A stretch of 64,000 nucleotides of DNA from Chitinophaga varians. Lineage in GTDB: Bacteria > Bacteroidota > Bacteroidia > Chitinophagales > Chitinophagaceae. Below, one piece after another: positions 53,798 through 62,746 of the stretch. Each line of letters opens with the position of its first letter. The first letter of the stretch is position 1. The DNA lies in the NCBI RefSeq assembly GCF_012641275.1, contig NZ_JABAIA010000003.1, forward strand, positions 992,001 through 1,056,000, given 5' to 3'. A program made the translations under genes and the position numbers. The notes beneath the pieces were generated by a model. That model saw only the letters and a program-made list of their open reading frames with translations. It was not told the origin of the DNA and did not search any database.

Positions 53798-54867
53798 TGT
53801 ACAGACTGAAAGAAAAACAAAGTGAGTGTGTCATCATAAATGAAAGTGAAGATCTGTTATATATTGAGCGGCAGTCGTCTCTTTGGGCCGTCAGCAAAAA
53901 AGACCTGACGCAACAGTTGCTGGCTGACAATTTAAAGGATTGTCATACTGTCTATACCCTGGGAGGTAACCCTGTCCTGCATTGCGATGGGGCACTGACG
54001 GCAATACTGGCCGATGGTACCCAAAAAGTGATGGGAGAGGGCTGGTTCCCTAACGCTCAGATCGGAGAGGATCTTCTGGTTACCGACCGGTCTGTGAGGC
54101 CCAACCAACTGTTGCGGCTAAACGCTGCAGGGCAGGAAGTATGGCGACAGCATATTGCACTGGGCGTTCAGCACATTGTACAGGACGATTCACTGTATTA
54201 CATCAAAAAGGATGGTCCCAGGGTTCGGCCCAATGTTATTAACCGGCTCTCCCTGGCCACCGGCGAACATCGTGAACTTATAGATCTGGACCCGCGCTAT
54301 CTGTCGGAAGTGCCGGACAAAGACCGCTATGACCATGCTTTTTACCAACTGATGATGGCCAGTGATAAAGAAGTGATCGCGGTGGTTAACGGCAATAAAG
54401 TTATAGCAGTGGATGTACATACAGGTGATGTGACCCTGGAGCTTACGCATTTTACAAACAGGAACGGGAATCTGCTGCCGGTAGACTTATCAGGACCGGT
54501 AGATGGAGGTACCTATAATGGCCGAAGATATATCCTGTTGGGCAATATGTTCGCCAGCTTTGATGCGTCTTCGGAAAGCCTGACTATGTTGCAGCATCCA
54601 TTAAAAGATACCGCCGGCAGTGGTGTCTATGTCTATTCCTGCCATCTGGCGAAAGACAGGTTTCACATCAAAGCCAGGATGACGGAGGGTAGTCAGCACG
54701 CGATCAACTGTATCGGTATCTTCGATATTGCACAGGAAGCCGCAACCTGGATAACAGAGGTCCCTATGGCCCCCGGCGCCACGCTCCGCACGGCGCCTTA
54801 CGGTAATGACCAGTATCTTTTTGTAGCCGACAGCAACAATGTGCTTTATATCTACGAACGAAACTAA
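53797..54867 (+). CDS. Cytoplasmic beta-propeller-like protein, candidate immunity protein
   Basis: A 356-aa protein without signal peptide. Repeating strand blocks resemble PQQ/WD-type propeller blades: LLRLNAAGQEVWRQHI, VINRLSLATGEHRELID, VIAVDVHTGDVTLELTH and LFVADSNNVLYIYERN at the C-terminus. The start codon overlaps the stop of the nuclease-bearing protein (TAATG), so the two are translationally coupled. That position, the lack of export signal and the nuclease upstream fit an immunity protein acting in the cytoplasm. No known immunity family is recognised, so this is inference. Confidence 0.6.
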   Translation: MYRLKEKQSECVIINESEDLLYIERQSSLWAVSKKDLTQQLLADNLKDCHTVYTLGGNPVLHCDGALTAILADGTQKVMGEGWFPNAQIGEDLLVTDRSVRPNQLLRLNAAGQEVWRQHIALGVQHIVQDDSLYYIKKDGPRVRPNVINRLSLATGEHRELIDLDPRYLSEVPDKDRYDHAFYQLMMASDKEVIAVVNGNKVIAVDVHTGDVTLELTHFTNRNGNLLPVDLSGPVDGGTYNGRRYILLGNMFASFDASSESLTMLQHPLKDTAGSGVYVYSCHLAKDRFHIKARMTEGSQHAINCIGIFDIAQEAATWITEVPMAPGATLRTAPYGNDQYLFVADSNNVLYIYERN

Positions 54868-54890
54868 ACTCTTATAAATCACGTAACTTT

Positions 54891-54925
54891 AAGCCGGCTT
54901 TGTCACAAAGCCGGCTTTATTTTTG
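54891..54925 (+). terminator. Strong terminator overlapping the next promoter
   Basis: AAGCCGGCTTTG (54891-54902) and CAAAGCCGGCTT (54906-54917) are a perfect 12-bp stem with a TCA loop, followed by TATTTTTG. The same TATTTTTG (54918-54925) is a perfect -7 box for the YceI gene at 54950. Confidence 0.88.
54918..54925 (+). promoter_or_regulatory. -7 box of the YceI gene, inside the terminator tail
   Basis: TATTTTTG matches TAnnTTTG, 24 bp before the ATG at 54950. The stem's TTTG (54899-54902) is 15 bp upstream, short for a -33. Spacing is suboptimal, so the promoter may be weak. Confidence 0.55.
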
Positions 54926-54949
54926 CCCTGGAAACACAAACTGTTACTC

Positions 54950-55486
54950 ATGAAAAAGATTATTTATCCGGCGGCTGCCCTGCTGGTAATGCTGATGGCT
55001 GCTTTTACCTTTATCACCACCCAAAACTGGAAAATCAGCAACGGATATTCCATCAAATTCACTGGTAAGTACGCAGACGGCGCCTTTGAATCCATGAAAG
55101 GCACCGTCATATTCGACGAGAAAGATCCTGCTTCGGCAAAGTTCGACGTGCAGGTGGACGTCTCTTCCATCAATACCGGCAACGGCCTTAAAAACCGCCA
55201 TGCCCGTGGCGAGAAATGGTTCGACGCTGAAAAGTACCCCTACATTCATTTCGTTTCTTCCGAAGTGGTGAAAACTGCCACGGGCTACGATGCGAAAGGC
55301 ACCCTCGATATGCATGGCATTAAAAAACCGTTCACCATTCCTTTTACTTTCACGCGTAACGGTGACAAGGGCGTATTTCAGGGGGCCTTTAAAGTCAACC
55401 GCGGCGACTTTGGCATTACCACGCCCCGTGGAGATGAATCCGACTATACCCATCTTACCGTAACCGTTCCTGTTACTGCCCGGTAA
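54950..55486 (+). CDS. YceI-family periplasmic lipid-binding-like protein
   Basis: The ATG at 54950 (MKKIIYPAAALLVMLMAAFT) starts a signal peptide; the longer frame adds a spurious N-terminus. The 178-aa protein has the YceI pattern: WKISNGYSIKFTGKYADG, then VDVSSINTGNGLKNRHARGE, then FDAEKYPYIHFVSS and GTLDMHGIKKPFTIPFTF, ending in the lipocalin-like barrel (FGITTPRGDESDYTHLTV). Such proteins bind isoprenoids or other lipids in the periplasm. The small membrane protein follows with 1 bp between stop and start. Confidence 0.92.
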   Translation: MKKIIYPAAALLVMLMAAFTFITTQNWKISNGYSIKFTGKYADGAFESMKGTVIFDEKDPASAKFDVQVDVSSINTGNGLKNRHARGEKWFDAEKYPYIHFVSSEVVKTATGYDAKGTLDMHGIKKPFTIPFTFTRNGDKGVFQGAFKVNRGDFGITTPRGDESDYTHLTVTVPVTAR

Positions 55487-55487
55487 T

Positions 55488-55877
55488 ATGCGGCCCGTTC
55501 TCTTTTGGTGTGGCATGGCCACAGGTCTTATGGCGGCGGCACTGTCCACAGGGTACGCTGTTTTTTACCAGGCGGCGCTCGGGGTGGATTTCTCCCGGGT
55601 GGCGCCGGTAGCGGCCATCATCAGCGCCAATATTGTGGCCGCCATGGCGATCATGCTGGCTTGCTGGCTGCTGGAGCGATGGAAAGGAGCGGTGCCCCGC
55701 AGCTTCAATGCCTGGCTGGTGTTGTTTTCAGTGCTCAGTGCGGGGATTCCCTTCCTGGTGGATCTTCCGCTGGACATACCCGCGCCGGAGCTTTTCCCTG
55801 GCCTGGCTGCGCCCATGCACCTGCTGCCGGCCCTGATCTGGCTGGCTTTACAGCCCTGGTGGACTGTCAAAAAATAA
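55488..55877 (+). CDS. Small four-helix membrane protein of unknown function
   Basis: 129 aa, starting MRPVLFWCGMATGLMAAALS one base after the YceI stop. Four hydrophobic segments are visible (for example VAAIISANIVAAMAIMLACW and LLPALIWLALQPWW). The overlap-like spacing implies co-expression with YceI, but no direct functional link is recognised. No family name can be given. Confidence 0.7.
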   Translation: MRPVLFWCGMATGLMAAALSTGYAVFYQAALGVDFSRVAPVAAIISANIVAAMAIMLACWLLERWKGAVPRSFNAWLVLFSVLSAGIPFLVDLPLDIPAPELFPGLAAPMHLLPALIWLALQPWWTVKK

Positions 55878-55879
55878 CT

Positions 55880-55909
55880 TTTGATGTTCGGCGGGTATTC
55901 CTATCTTCG
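55880..55909 (+). promoter_or_regulatory. Promoter of the 55947 gene (TTTG-N18-TATCTTCG)
   Basis: TTTG at 55880-55883 and TATCTTCG at 55902-55909 are spaced 18 bp apart, close to the Bacteroidota pattern. This is the best-supported TATCTT-type promoter in the window. Confidence 0.55.
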
Positions 55910-55946
55910 CTACTGAACTTTGTTTGTGTACCGATAAGACTATAGA

Positions 55947-56372
55947 ATGGACCTGATTATCAATGCCAGGCAAGCTGGCAGAAAACATGCACTGATAGAG
56001 AAACAAAAGATTGTCATAGATGATTTGCCCGTTAACCCGTCACTCCGCGACTTGCTGGCAGCTGTTGTCAAACAACAGGTGACTGCCTATAACGACAAAC
56101 CTTTAGAGAAAAATCTTTTGCCCTTTCTCTCCAAAGAACAAATTACCGACCAGGCCGGCACCGGAAAGGTGGGCTTTGGCAGTATTTACAATGAAAATAA
56201 GGCCGATCTGGCAAAAGCACAGGAGACAGCGATGCTGGCCTACGAAGATGGCCTGTTCGCCGTATTCGCCGATGAGGAGGAGTTACAGGGACTTGACCGT
56301 ACCTTTGTGCTACATCCCGAAACCGTGATCACCTTCATCCGGCTGACCTTCCTCGCCGGTAGTTTCTGGTAA
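55947..56372 (+). CDS. Conserved-looking small protein of unknown function upstream of DUF4132 gene
   Basis: 141 aa, no signal peptide or membrane segment. It starts MDLIINARQAGRKHALIEKQ and continues with basic, soluble sequence; GKVGFGSIYNENKADLAKA and FIRLTFLAGSFW are the most distinctive parts. I do not recognise it. It precedes the DUF4132 giant protein by 60 bp and is probably in the same transcript. Confidence 0.65.
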   Translation: MDLIINARQAGRKHALIEKQKIVIDDLPVNPSLRDLLAAVVKQQVTAYNDKPLEKNLLPFLSKEQITDQAGTGKVGFGSIYNENKADLAKAQETAMLAYEDGLFAVFADEEELQGLDRTFVLHPETVITFIRLTFLAGSFW

Positions 56373-56432
56373 AAAACACTGATGCCGACATTCATTTTTT
56401 AACCCGATTACCATACCTTAATTTGTTTGACC

Positions 56433-59400
56433 ATGGACGTTAAAGAATTCCTGAAGACCAGGACTAAACCCCATTACATCGAAAATCTGGTCACTGACCT
56501 GAAAGCCGTTTACAATGGCGAAACCACGCATCCGCTGGTGACGAAAGACACCGCTGAAATCGTATTGATCCTGCTCAATGAGCTGCTGGTGCGTGAAAAG
56601 CAAAATGGCTATTATCAAACATTCGCAATTACCTATAAGGACCAAAAATATATCCGGCTCGAAGAGCTGCTAAAAAAAGGCTTCTGGGACACAACGGAAG
56701 CCGGCAACCTGCTGGAATACCTCTTTGGCAGGGAAACCGGCGCTTACGTTAAACACGCCTGGCATCAGATTCCGTACCAGATGTACCAGACCGGTTACGC
56801 CCGCCGTTCCTTCCGGGCGCCCAATGATCCGGAGGTCTATTTCGTTCTCCAGCTGGAGTTCCTGCGACAGGCCATTCCGGGGGCACATCAGTTCGCCTAT
56901 TATCCGAAAGTGGAATTTGCCTGCTTTGACCTGACCCTGGAAGAACAGTTGCGTTGTGAAGGACAGCTTTTGGAAGTGGCGTTATTCCGCATATGGGCTG
57001 CTGCCATCGATCTGGGCAATGAATCCTTCTTTAAGGCATGCGAAGATATTATCTATAACAAAAATCCGGATGCGAAAGTAAGCCGTGCGCTGATCAAAGC
57101 GCTGCTGACCAGCAATAAACAGGCGGCATGGGAGCTGGTGGAGAAACTGCTCCTGGCTGCACAGCGGCAGGAAGGCCTGCGCCAGTCAGTCATGGAGTCG
57201 CTCGATGAAACTTCTGTAGGGGCGCTGAAATATATGCTGAAAGTGGTGCTGGACAATAAGCTGACCCGCTTCTCGTCTGTGGTCCGCGCACTGGACGTAT
57301 GGGCCGGCCTCTTCTGGGAGGCAGAGAAAGAAACCACCGTCCGTTCTTTCCTCGAGAAAGGCCTGGAATACCTGGAAGCGCCCAATACGATTCCTGCTGC
57401 CATGAAAAGCAAGAACAATACAGAAGTGTACATGGCGCTATGGGCACTGGGCGTGCTCGATGTCATGGCTACACGCCCGCTGGTATTCCAGTTGCTGGAA
57501 GACAAGAGCGCGGAAAAACGTTCCCTGGCGCTGAAGTTCGCCGTGGAAACCAATTACTACAACGTGGACATGCCGGCCGCCTATGAAGGCCTGCTGGACA
57601 CCGATCTGGCCGTAGTGGCCAGGGCGCTGGTGATCATCAATAACAAGGTGCAACAGAATGCACCACATTATGATACCTACTTTCCTGAGATGTTCGACAG
57701 GCTCCATGCCATCGTTCAACAGGTAAAAGAAAAAGAAAAGACATTTGAAGGAAATATTTTTTCGTGGCTGTCCATCAAATATGAACGCAACAATGTCTTC
57801 AATGCGATGATCAAATTGATCAACGACCGGGACGACCGGCTGGAAATCGTGTTGGGATATTTTGATGAGATGAACGTCTCCCTGCGTGAACAGCTGTCCC
57901 GCAGCCTGCTCAAAGGTTATGCTCCCAGCTTCTATCAGGAAGAAAAAGAAGGGGCGCTGACCACTTTCCAGCGCAATTTTGCGCTGCGCCTGCTGAAAGA
58001 CAGGGGAGAATATGTGGTGTCCATCGCGTTCAATGCCCTGCAGGGCCAGCAGTTTACGCTGGAAGAGATGGAAACGTTTACGGATATACTAAAACGTAAA
58101 GGGGCGTCTGCCAGAAGTAAAACCATTGAGATGGTGTTGAGCCAGCAGGATGATATTGTGACTGCGGTAACATCCAAACTCCTGCAGGGAGACGTGGAGC
58201 AACGCCTCGGCGGACTGGACATCGCGCTGCGCCTGCAAAAAAGCAACCGCCTCGCTGCCCAACGCACTGCATGGACCGCCGCCTTCAGGGAACGGAAAAA
58301 CATCTCCCAGAAAGAGGAAATATTATTGTCCCAGCTTTCGGAAGAGAGCAATGTACTGTCTTACTCCGCAGAGAATGGCTATGGGCTGTACGACCCGGCT
58401 GCTATTTCACCGGTGGTACTGCCGCCGGTAAGCCCCGACGACTACTATAGTAAATGCCTCGCGGAAGGGCCTTATGGCTTCTCCATGCCCATGGAGAAGT
58501 TGCATGAGCAATTCAATAAATTGAATGAGCTGTTTCAGCAACATGCTGCCTACGAGTATGAAGTAGAGAACTACGACAACTCCAAATCCATGGTGTTGCT
58601 GGCTAACAGCTTCCAGAACCGCAAGACGTACAGCTATAAATTTACTTCCAACGAGGAACAATATTCGTATTTCCCGTTACCGGAAGTATGGGAAGCCTGG
58701 TACCAGGAAAGCGGCCTTACGCCCCGGGACATTTTCATATTGACCTCCCTGATGAGCGACATGTATGACGCGGAAGAAGAAGTGAAAGGCAGTAATATCA
58801 TGAAACAATACGTGCCGCTTTATGAGCACGTGATACCCGAGGCCTTAAGAGGCGGGCGCCGTTATAAATCCAGCGACCCCGTACTGAAGGTGACCATCGC
58901 GCTGCAGCTGATCCATCCGTTTGAACAGCGGGCAGCGTTCCTGTTGGGGGCCTGCAAACGGGTGTTTAATGAATTGACCCCTGAAATGCTGCAGTATACG
59001 GAAAATAGCTACTACGGCCTGAAAGGCTGGCAAGGCAACGCACGGCTGGAACGTTTTCTGTCTTTCTTATATGAAATACCTTCTGACAAACAACTGCTGG
59101 AAGACTGCTGGAACCTTTATCACTGGCGGCAGTTCTCCGGTCTGCCGGAGCTGGCGCCAAAATACCTGCCGCCATTACCGGTATTTGTCAAAGCCTTTGA
59201 AGCCGGAATAATATCCGAAAGTGAGATGTACCGCGGGCTGATCAGTCCGGAGAACATGCGCACATTGTCTAACGGCCGCAAAGGCAAAAACAAGGAAAAT
59301 TATTTCGAAGATCATCCGTTCCTGGAAAGGATGTTCATTAAAGTCAGGGAACACTTCCTGGACATTGAACTGAAAAGGGGAGACTCCGCCACGCCGGTAA

Positions 59401-61457
59401 CCAAGATGGTGCAGGTACTGGGAGTTATCTACGGTGTTAAACGTTTCGGTGAGATATGGGCCGGCCTTGGGAAAACGACGCTCAACCGGGGTTACGTCTA
59501 TAGCTATAACGCCGAGGCTATGAGCAAACAGAAAATATTCAGCCTGTTGCTGAAATGCTGTTTCCCGTTGCCGGAAGATACACAGGAGCTGTTTGATGAA
59601 ACCGTGAAGAAAGTGAAACTGACGGAAGCGCAACTGATAGAAGCGGCCGTATATGCGCCACAGTGGCAGAAGTTCGTCAGCCAGCACCTGGGCTGGAAAG
59701 GCCTGGATTCCGCTATCTGGTGGATGCATGCCCATACCAAATCTGCCGGCAACGAACAAAACGCGGAAGCGGAAAGTGAAATTGCCCGCTACTCCGCAGT
59801 GGACTTACAGGACTTCAAAGATGGCGCAGTAGACAAGGACTGGTTTGTGAAAGCCTATAAGGAACTGGGCAAACAGCGCTGGGCCATCGTATACGAAGCA
59901 GCGAAGTATATCAGCGATGGCAACGCCCACCGCCGCGCACGTTTATACGCTGACGTTATCACCGGCGATCTGAAGATCAAGGAAGTGACGCAGAAGGTAA
60001 AAGACAAACGGGACCAGGACTACCTGCGCCTCTATGGCCTGATACCACTGAGCAAAAACAACCCGGAAAAAGATGTGCTGGCCCGTTACGAATACCTTCA
60101 GCAATTTAAGAAAGAAAGCCGCCAGTTTGGCGCCCAGAAACAATCCAGCGAAGCGCTGGCACTGCGGATCGCTATGGAAAACCTGGCCCGCAATGCCGGA
60201 TATGCCGATCCGCAACGACTGACCTGGGCCATGGAAACCCGGCAGGTGCAGGGCATTCTGTCTAAAGAAACACAGGTGCAGTACGATGACGTGGTAATAG
60301 GACTGGTCATCGACGAAGAAGGACAGGCGGACGTGGTAGCCTTCAAGGGAGACAAACAACTGAAAGCTGTTCCCCCAAAATATAAAAAGGACAAGAAGAT
60401 AGAAGAGCTGAACGAGTATAAGAAAACACTGCGTGAACAATTCCGCCGCTCCCGTAAAGGGCTGGAAGACGCCATGGTACGCGGGGATGTCTTCTCCTTT
60501 GAGGAAATTTCCACCCTGTTCGACCACCCCGTGATTGCCAAACACCTCGAAAAGCTGGTGTTCATCACGGACCAGGCCAACGGTTTTTATCACAGCGGCA
60601 GCCTGATAGACGCCAAAGGAAAAGCGACGAAGCTGACAGCCAAAGACGGCATCCGCATTGCCCATAGCAGTGATCTGAACCAGGCAGGCGTGTGGAGCGA
60701 TTATCAGCGTTATTGTTTTGAGAAGTCCGTTCAGCAGCCGTTCAAACAGGTCTTCCGTGAGCTGTATGTGCCGCTGGAGGACGAACTGAAAGAAGTGTCC
60801 GTGTCGCGCCGTTATGCCGGCCACCAGGTACAACCTACGCAGACAGCCGCCCTGCTCAAAACCAGGGGCTGGAAAGTGGACTACGAGGAAGGTTTACAGA
60901 AAGTATTCCACAAGGAGGGTTTTGTAGCTAAGATATACGCCATGGCCGATTGGTTCTCACCGGCAGAAGTGGAAAGCCCCACGCTGGAAACCATTAAATT
61001 CCACGATCTTAAAACCTACACACCGGTAGCGTTTAAAGACATCTCCCCGCTGATCTTCAGTGAAGTGATGCGCGACCTGGACCTGGTGGTAAGCGTGGCC
61101 CATGTGGGCGGGGTAGACCCGGAAGCCAGCCATTCTTCCATCGAAATGAGAAAAGTGCTGCTGGAAGAAACGCTCCGCCTCTTTAAGCTCTCCAATGTGA
61201 AAGTGAACGGCAACCATGCTACGATCAAAGGTAAGCTGGGCGAATACAGCGTACACCTGGGCAGTGCGGTGGTACACCAGCTGCCGGGAAGGTATATCTC
61301 CATTTTGCCGGTACATTCCCAGCACAGGGGCCGTATCTTCCTTCCGTTTGTGGACGAAGACCCGAAATCAGCCGAATTGATCTCCAAAGTGCTGCTGCTG
61401 GCCAGGGACCACGAAATACAGGACCCTACCGTCTTAGAGCAGCTATCGCATAATTAA
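56433..61457 (+). CDS. DUF4132 giant protein (MolR/YehI-like)
   Basis: 1674 aa from the ATG at 56433 (MDVKEFLKTRTKPHYIENLV); the in-frame TTG at 56427 is less likely. The first ~1000 residues are helical HEAT-like repeats (LALKFAVETNYYNVDMPAAYEG in two helices). The C-terminal ~450 residues contain the DUF4132 domain: RGWKVDYEEGLQKVFHKEGF, YAMADWFSPAEVES and a closing GRYISILPVHSQHRGRIFLP. In other bacteria such proteins (YehI/MolR) often lie with MoxR ATPase and VWA genes; none is seen here. Cytoplasmic; function not established. Confidence 0.85.
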   Translation: MDVKEFLKTRTKPHYIENLVTDLKAVYNGETTHPLVTKDTAEIVLILLNELLVREKQNGYYQTFAITYKDQKYIRLEELLKKGFWDTTEAGNLLEYLFGRETGAYVKHAWHQIPYQMYQTGYARRSFRAPNDPEVYFVLQLEFLRQAIPGAHQFAYYPKVEFACFDLTLEEQLRCEGQLLEVALFRIWAAAIDLGNESFFKACEDIIYNKNPDAKVSRALIKALLTSNKQAAWELVEKLLLAAQRQEGLRQSVMESLDETSVGALKYMLKVVLDNKLTRFSSVVRALDVWAGLFWEAEKETTVRSFLEKGLEYLEAPNTIPAAMKSKNNTEVYMALWALGVLDVMATRPLVFQLLEDKSAEKRSLALKFAVETNYYNVDMPAAYEGLLDTDLAVVARALVIINNKVQQNAPHYDTYFPEMFDRLHAIVQQVKEKEKTFEGNIFSWLSIKYERNNVFNAMIKLINDRDDRLEIVLGYFDEMNVSLREQLSRSLLKGYAPSFYQEEKEGALTTFQRNFALRLLKDRGEYVVSIAFNALQGQQFTLEEMETFTDILKRKGASARSKTIEMVLSQQDDIVTAVTSKLLQGDVEQRLGGLDIALRLQKSNRLAAQRTAWTAAFRERKNISQKEEILLSQLSEESNVLSYSAENGYGLYDPAAISPVVLPPVSPDDYYSKCLAEGPYGFSMPMEKLHEQFNKLNELFQQHAAYEYEVENYDNSKSMVLLANSFQNRKTYSYKFTSNEEQYSYFPLPEVWEAWYQESGLTPRDIFILTSLMSDMYDAEEEVKGSNIMKQYVPLYEHVIPEALRGGRRYKSSDPVLKVTIALQLIHPFEQRAAFLLGACKRVFNELTPEMLQYTENSYYGLKGWQGNARLERFLSFLYEIPSDKQLLEDCWNLYHWRQFSGLPELAPKYLPPLPVFVKAFEAGIISESEMYRGLISPENMRTLSNGRKGKNKENYFEDHPFLERMFIKVREHFLDIELKRGDSATPVTKMVQVLGVIYGVKRFGEIWAGLGKTTLNRGYVYSYNAEAMSKQKIFSLLLKCCFPLPEDTQELFDETVKKVKLTEAQLIEAAVYAPQWQKFVSQHLGWKGLDSAIWWMHAHTKSAGNEQNAEAESEIARYSAVDLQDFKDGAVDKDWFVKAYKELGKQRWAIVYEAAKYISDGNAHRRARLYADVITGDLKIKEVTQKVKDKRDQDYLRLYGLIPLSKNNPEKDVLARYEYLQQFKKESRQFGAQKQSSEALALRIAMENLARNAGYADPQRLTWAMETRQVQGILSKETQVQYDDVVIGLVIDEEGQADVVAFKGDKQLKAVPPKYKKDKKIEELNEYKKTLREQFRRSRKGLEDAMVRGDVFSFEEISTLFDHPVIAKHLEKLVFITDQANGFYHSGSLIDAKGKATKLTAKDGIRIAHSSDLNQAGVWSDYQRYCFEKSVQQPFKQVFRELYVPLEDELKEVSVSRRYAGHQVQPTQTAALLKTRGWKVDYEEGLQKVFHKEGFVAKIYAMADWFSPAEVESPTLETIKFHDLKTYTPVAFKDISPLIFSEVMRDLDLVVSVAHVGGVDPEASHSSIEMRKVLLEETLRLFKLSNVKVNGNHATIKGKLGEYSVHLGSAVVHQLPGRYISILPVHSQHRGRIFLPFVDEDPKSAELISKVLLLARDHEIQDPTVLEQLSHN

Positions 61458-61473
61458 GATAAACAAATCGTAG

Positions 61474-61507
61474 CCCCGGGCTAAAGCCCGGGGTTGATTG
61501 TTTTTTT
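61474..61507 (+). terminator. Intrinsic terminator after the DUF4132 gene
   Basis: CCCCGGGCT (61474-61482) and AGCCCGGGG (61485-61493) are a perfect stem with an AA loop, then a T-rich stretch with seven T at 61501-61507. Confidence 0.9.
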
Positions 61508-61522
61508 ATCAGTAATATTCTG

Positions 61523-61530
61523 TATGTTTG
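61523..61530 (+). promoter_or_regulatory. -7 box before the 61570 gene
   Basis: TATGTTTG is a perfect TAnnTTTG match, 39 bp before the ATG at 61570. It lies within the open frame's upstream start, supporting 61570. Confidence 0.5.
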
Positions 61531-61569
61531 GTTTTTACCGGTCAGGACGTAAGCCTAATACTGTCTGCT

Positions 61570-62025
61570 ATGCACGGACTACAGGATGTTTCCAACGAGT
61601 TGATGAACCATTTTTCGCTAATGCTGGAATATGTAGCAGGTTTAAAAAACAACCATGCTGCATCCCTGAGCCCTGTCCTGTTGCTGGTGAATACCCCGGG
61701 GCAGCAGATGGAAGAAGCTCCCGTCCTGGCAACGGCGGACGACTGGTTTGACCAACGCCTCCGGGAAAACGGTCCCCTGTATGCTGTGTATGCAAAAGAT
61801 GCCCTTTATACCGATCATAAAATGCAGATCTCGGGGGAAGCGTTTATGTTTGTCCTCTACGATAAAGACTACCAGCACCGGATTATACTGGCCCAACCCT
61901 ATGCGGGCAGCCCGTTTCAGCTGACCGGCGCACCGGTGATGCTGGGCCTGTTGTCCAACGAACTGCTATATACCCGGGAGCCGGCATTGCCCCGCCCCGG
62001 AAAGCCCCTATGGAAATTCCGTTGA
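61570..62025 (+). CDS. Small protein of unknown function
   Basis: 151 aa from the ATG at 61570 (MHGLQDVSNELMNHFSLMLE). Soluble, with GEAFMFVLYDKDYQHRIILA and a C-terminal PRPGKPLWKFR. No family recognised. It is 21 bp upstream of the pseudouridine synthase and likely co-transcribed. Confidence 0.6.
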   Translation: MHGLQDVSNELMNHFSLMLEYVAGLKNNHAASLSPVLLLVNTPGQQMEEAPVLATADDWFDQRLRENGPLYAVYAKDALYTDHKMQISGEAFMFVLYDKDYQHRIILAQPYAGSPFQLTGAPVMLGLLSNELLYTREPALPRPGKPLWKFR

Positions 62026-62046
62026 TTTGTGGCAATTTGCAGCCAC

Positions 62047-62652
62047 ATGACGCACCGCTATTTTATTATCTACAAACCATATGACATGGTTTCCCAGTTT
62101 ATCAGTTCCGATGCAGGAAAAGTGAAACTGCTGGGTGACCTGGATTTTCAATTTCCTGAAGGAACGCATGCCATCGGCCGGTTGGACAATCATTCGGAAG
62201 GATTGTTGTTGCTTACGACCAATAAAAAGATAACCCGGCTGTTGTTCCAGGGAGAACAACCACACCAGCGTACCTATCTCGTACGGGTCAAAGGGCATGT
62301 GCTGCCCCAGACGCTGCAACGGCTGCAAACGGGCGTCCGCATTCCCATCACCGGGCAGCTGGAATATGTGGCGGTGCCTCATAAAGTGTCTATCGTAGAC
62401 AGGCCCGTCGGCCTGTTGCCCCGTCCTTCCGAAACGCCGGACCGGGCGCCGCATACCTGGTTACTGATCACCCTTACGGAAGGCAAATACCATCAGGTGC
62501 GCAAAATGGTGGGGGCGGTGAAACACCGCTGCCAGCGCCTCATCCGCGTGTCTATAGAAAACATGGAGCTGGGGGACATGCAGCCCGGTGAAGTAAGGGA
62601 ACTGGACCAAGCCACCTTCTTCGAACGCCTGAAATTAGCCACTGACCTATAA
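62047..62652 (+). CDS. rluE: RsuA/RluE-family rRNA pseudouridine synthase
   Basis: 201 aa from the ATG at 62047 (MTHRYFIIYKPYDMVSQFIS). The KPYDM opening, the catalytic motif GRLDNHSEGLLLLTTN (Asp47) and the C-terminal KYHQVRKMVGAVKHRCQRLI match the RluE branch, which modifies 23S rRNA at U2457. It lacks an N-terminal S4 domain, as RluE does. Cytoplasmic. RsuA or RluF-like activity cannot be excluded. Confidence 0.9.
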   Translation: MTHRYFIIYKPYDMVSQFISSDAGKVKLLGDLDFQFPEGTHAIGRLDNHSEGLLLLTTNKKITRLLFQGEQPHQRTYLVRVKGHVLPQTLQRLQTGVRIPITGQLEYVAVPHKVSIVDRPVGLLPRPSETPDRAPHTWLLITLTEGKYHQVRKMVGAVKHRCQRLIRVSIENMELGDMQPGEVRELDQATFFERLKLATDL

Positions 62653-62665
62653 AATAAAACCCGAA

Positions 62666-62682
62666 AATGGGAATATCCCATT
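62666..62682 (+). terminator. Weak hairpin after rluE
   Basis: AATGGGA (62666-62672) pairs with TCCCATT (62676-62682). No T-run follows. Confidence 0.4.
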
Positions 62683-62704
62683 AGGAAGCGCCTTCTTTTC
62701 TTGT

Positions 62705-62712
62705 TAGGTTTG
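62705..62712 (+). promoter_or_regulatory. -7 box before the GH20 gene
   Basis: TAGGTTTG is a perfect TAnnTTTG match, 34 bp before the ATG at 62747. Confidence 0.5.
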
Positions 62713-62746
62713 CTTGTTGGAAATCATGCTATAACAAGAATTTTTT

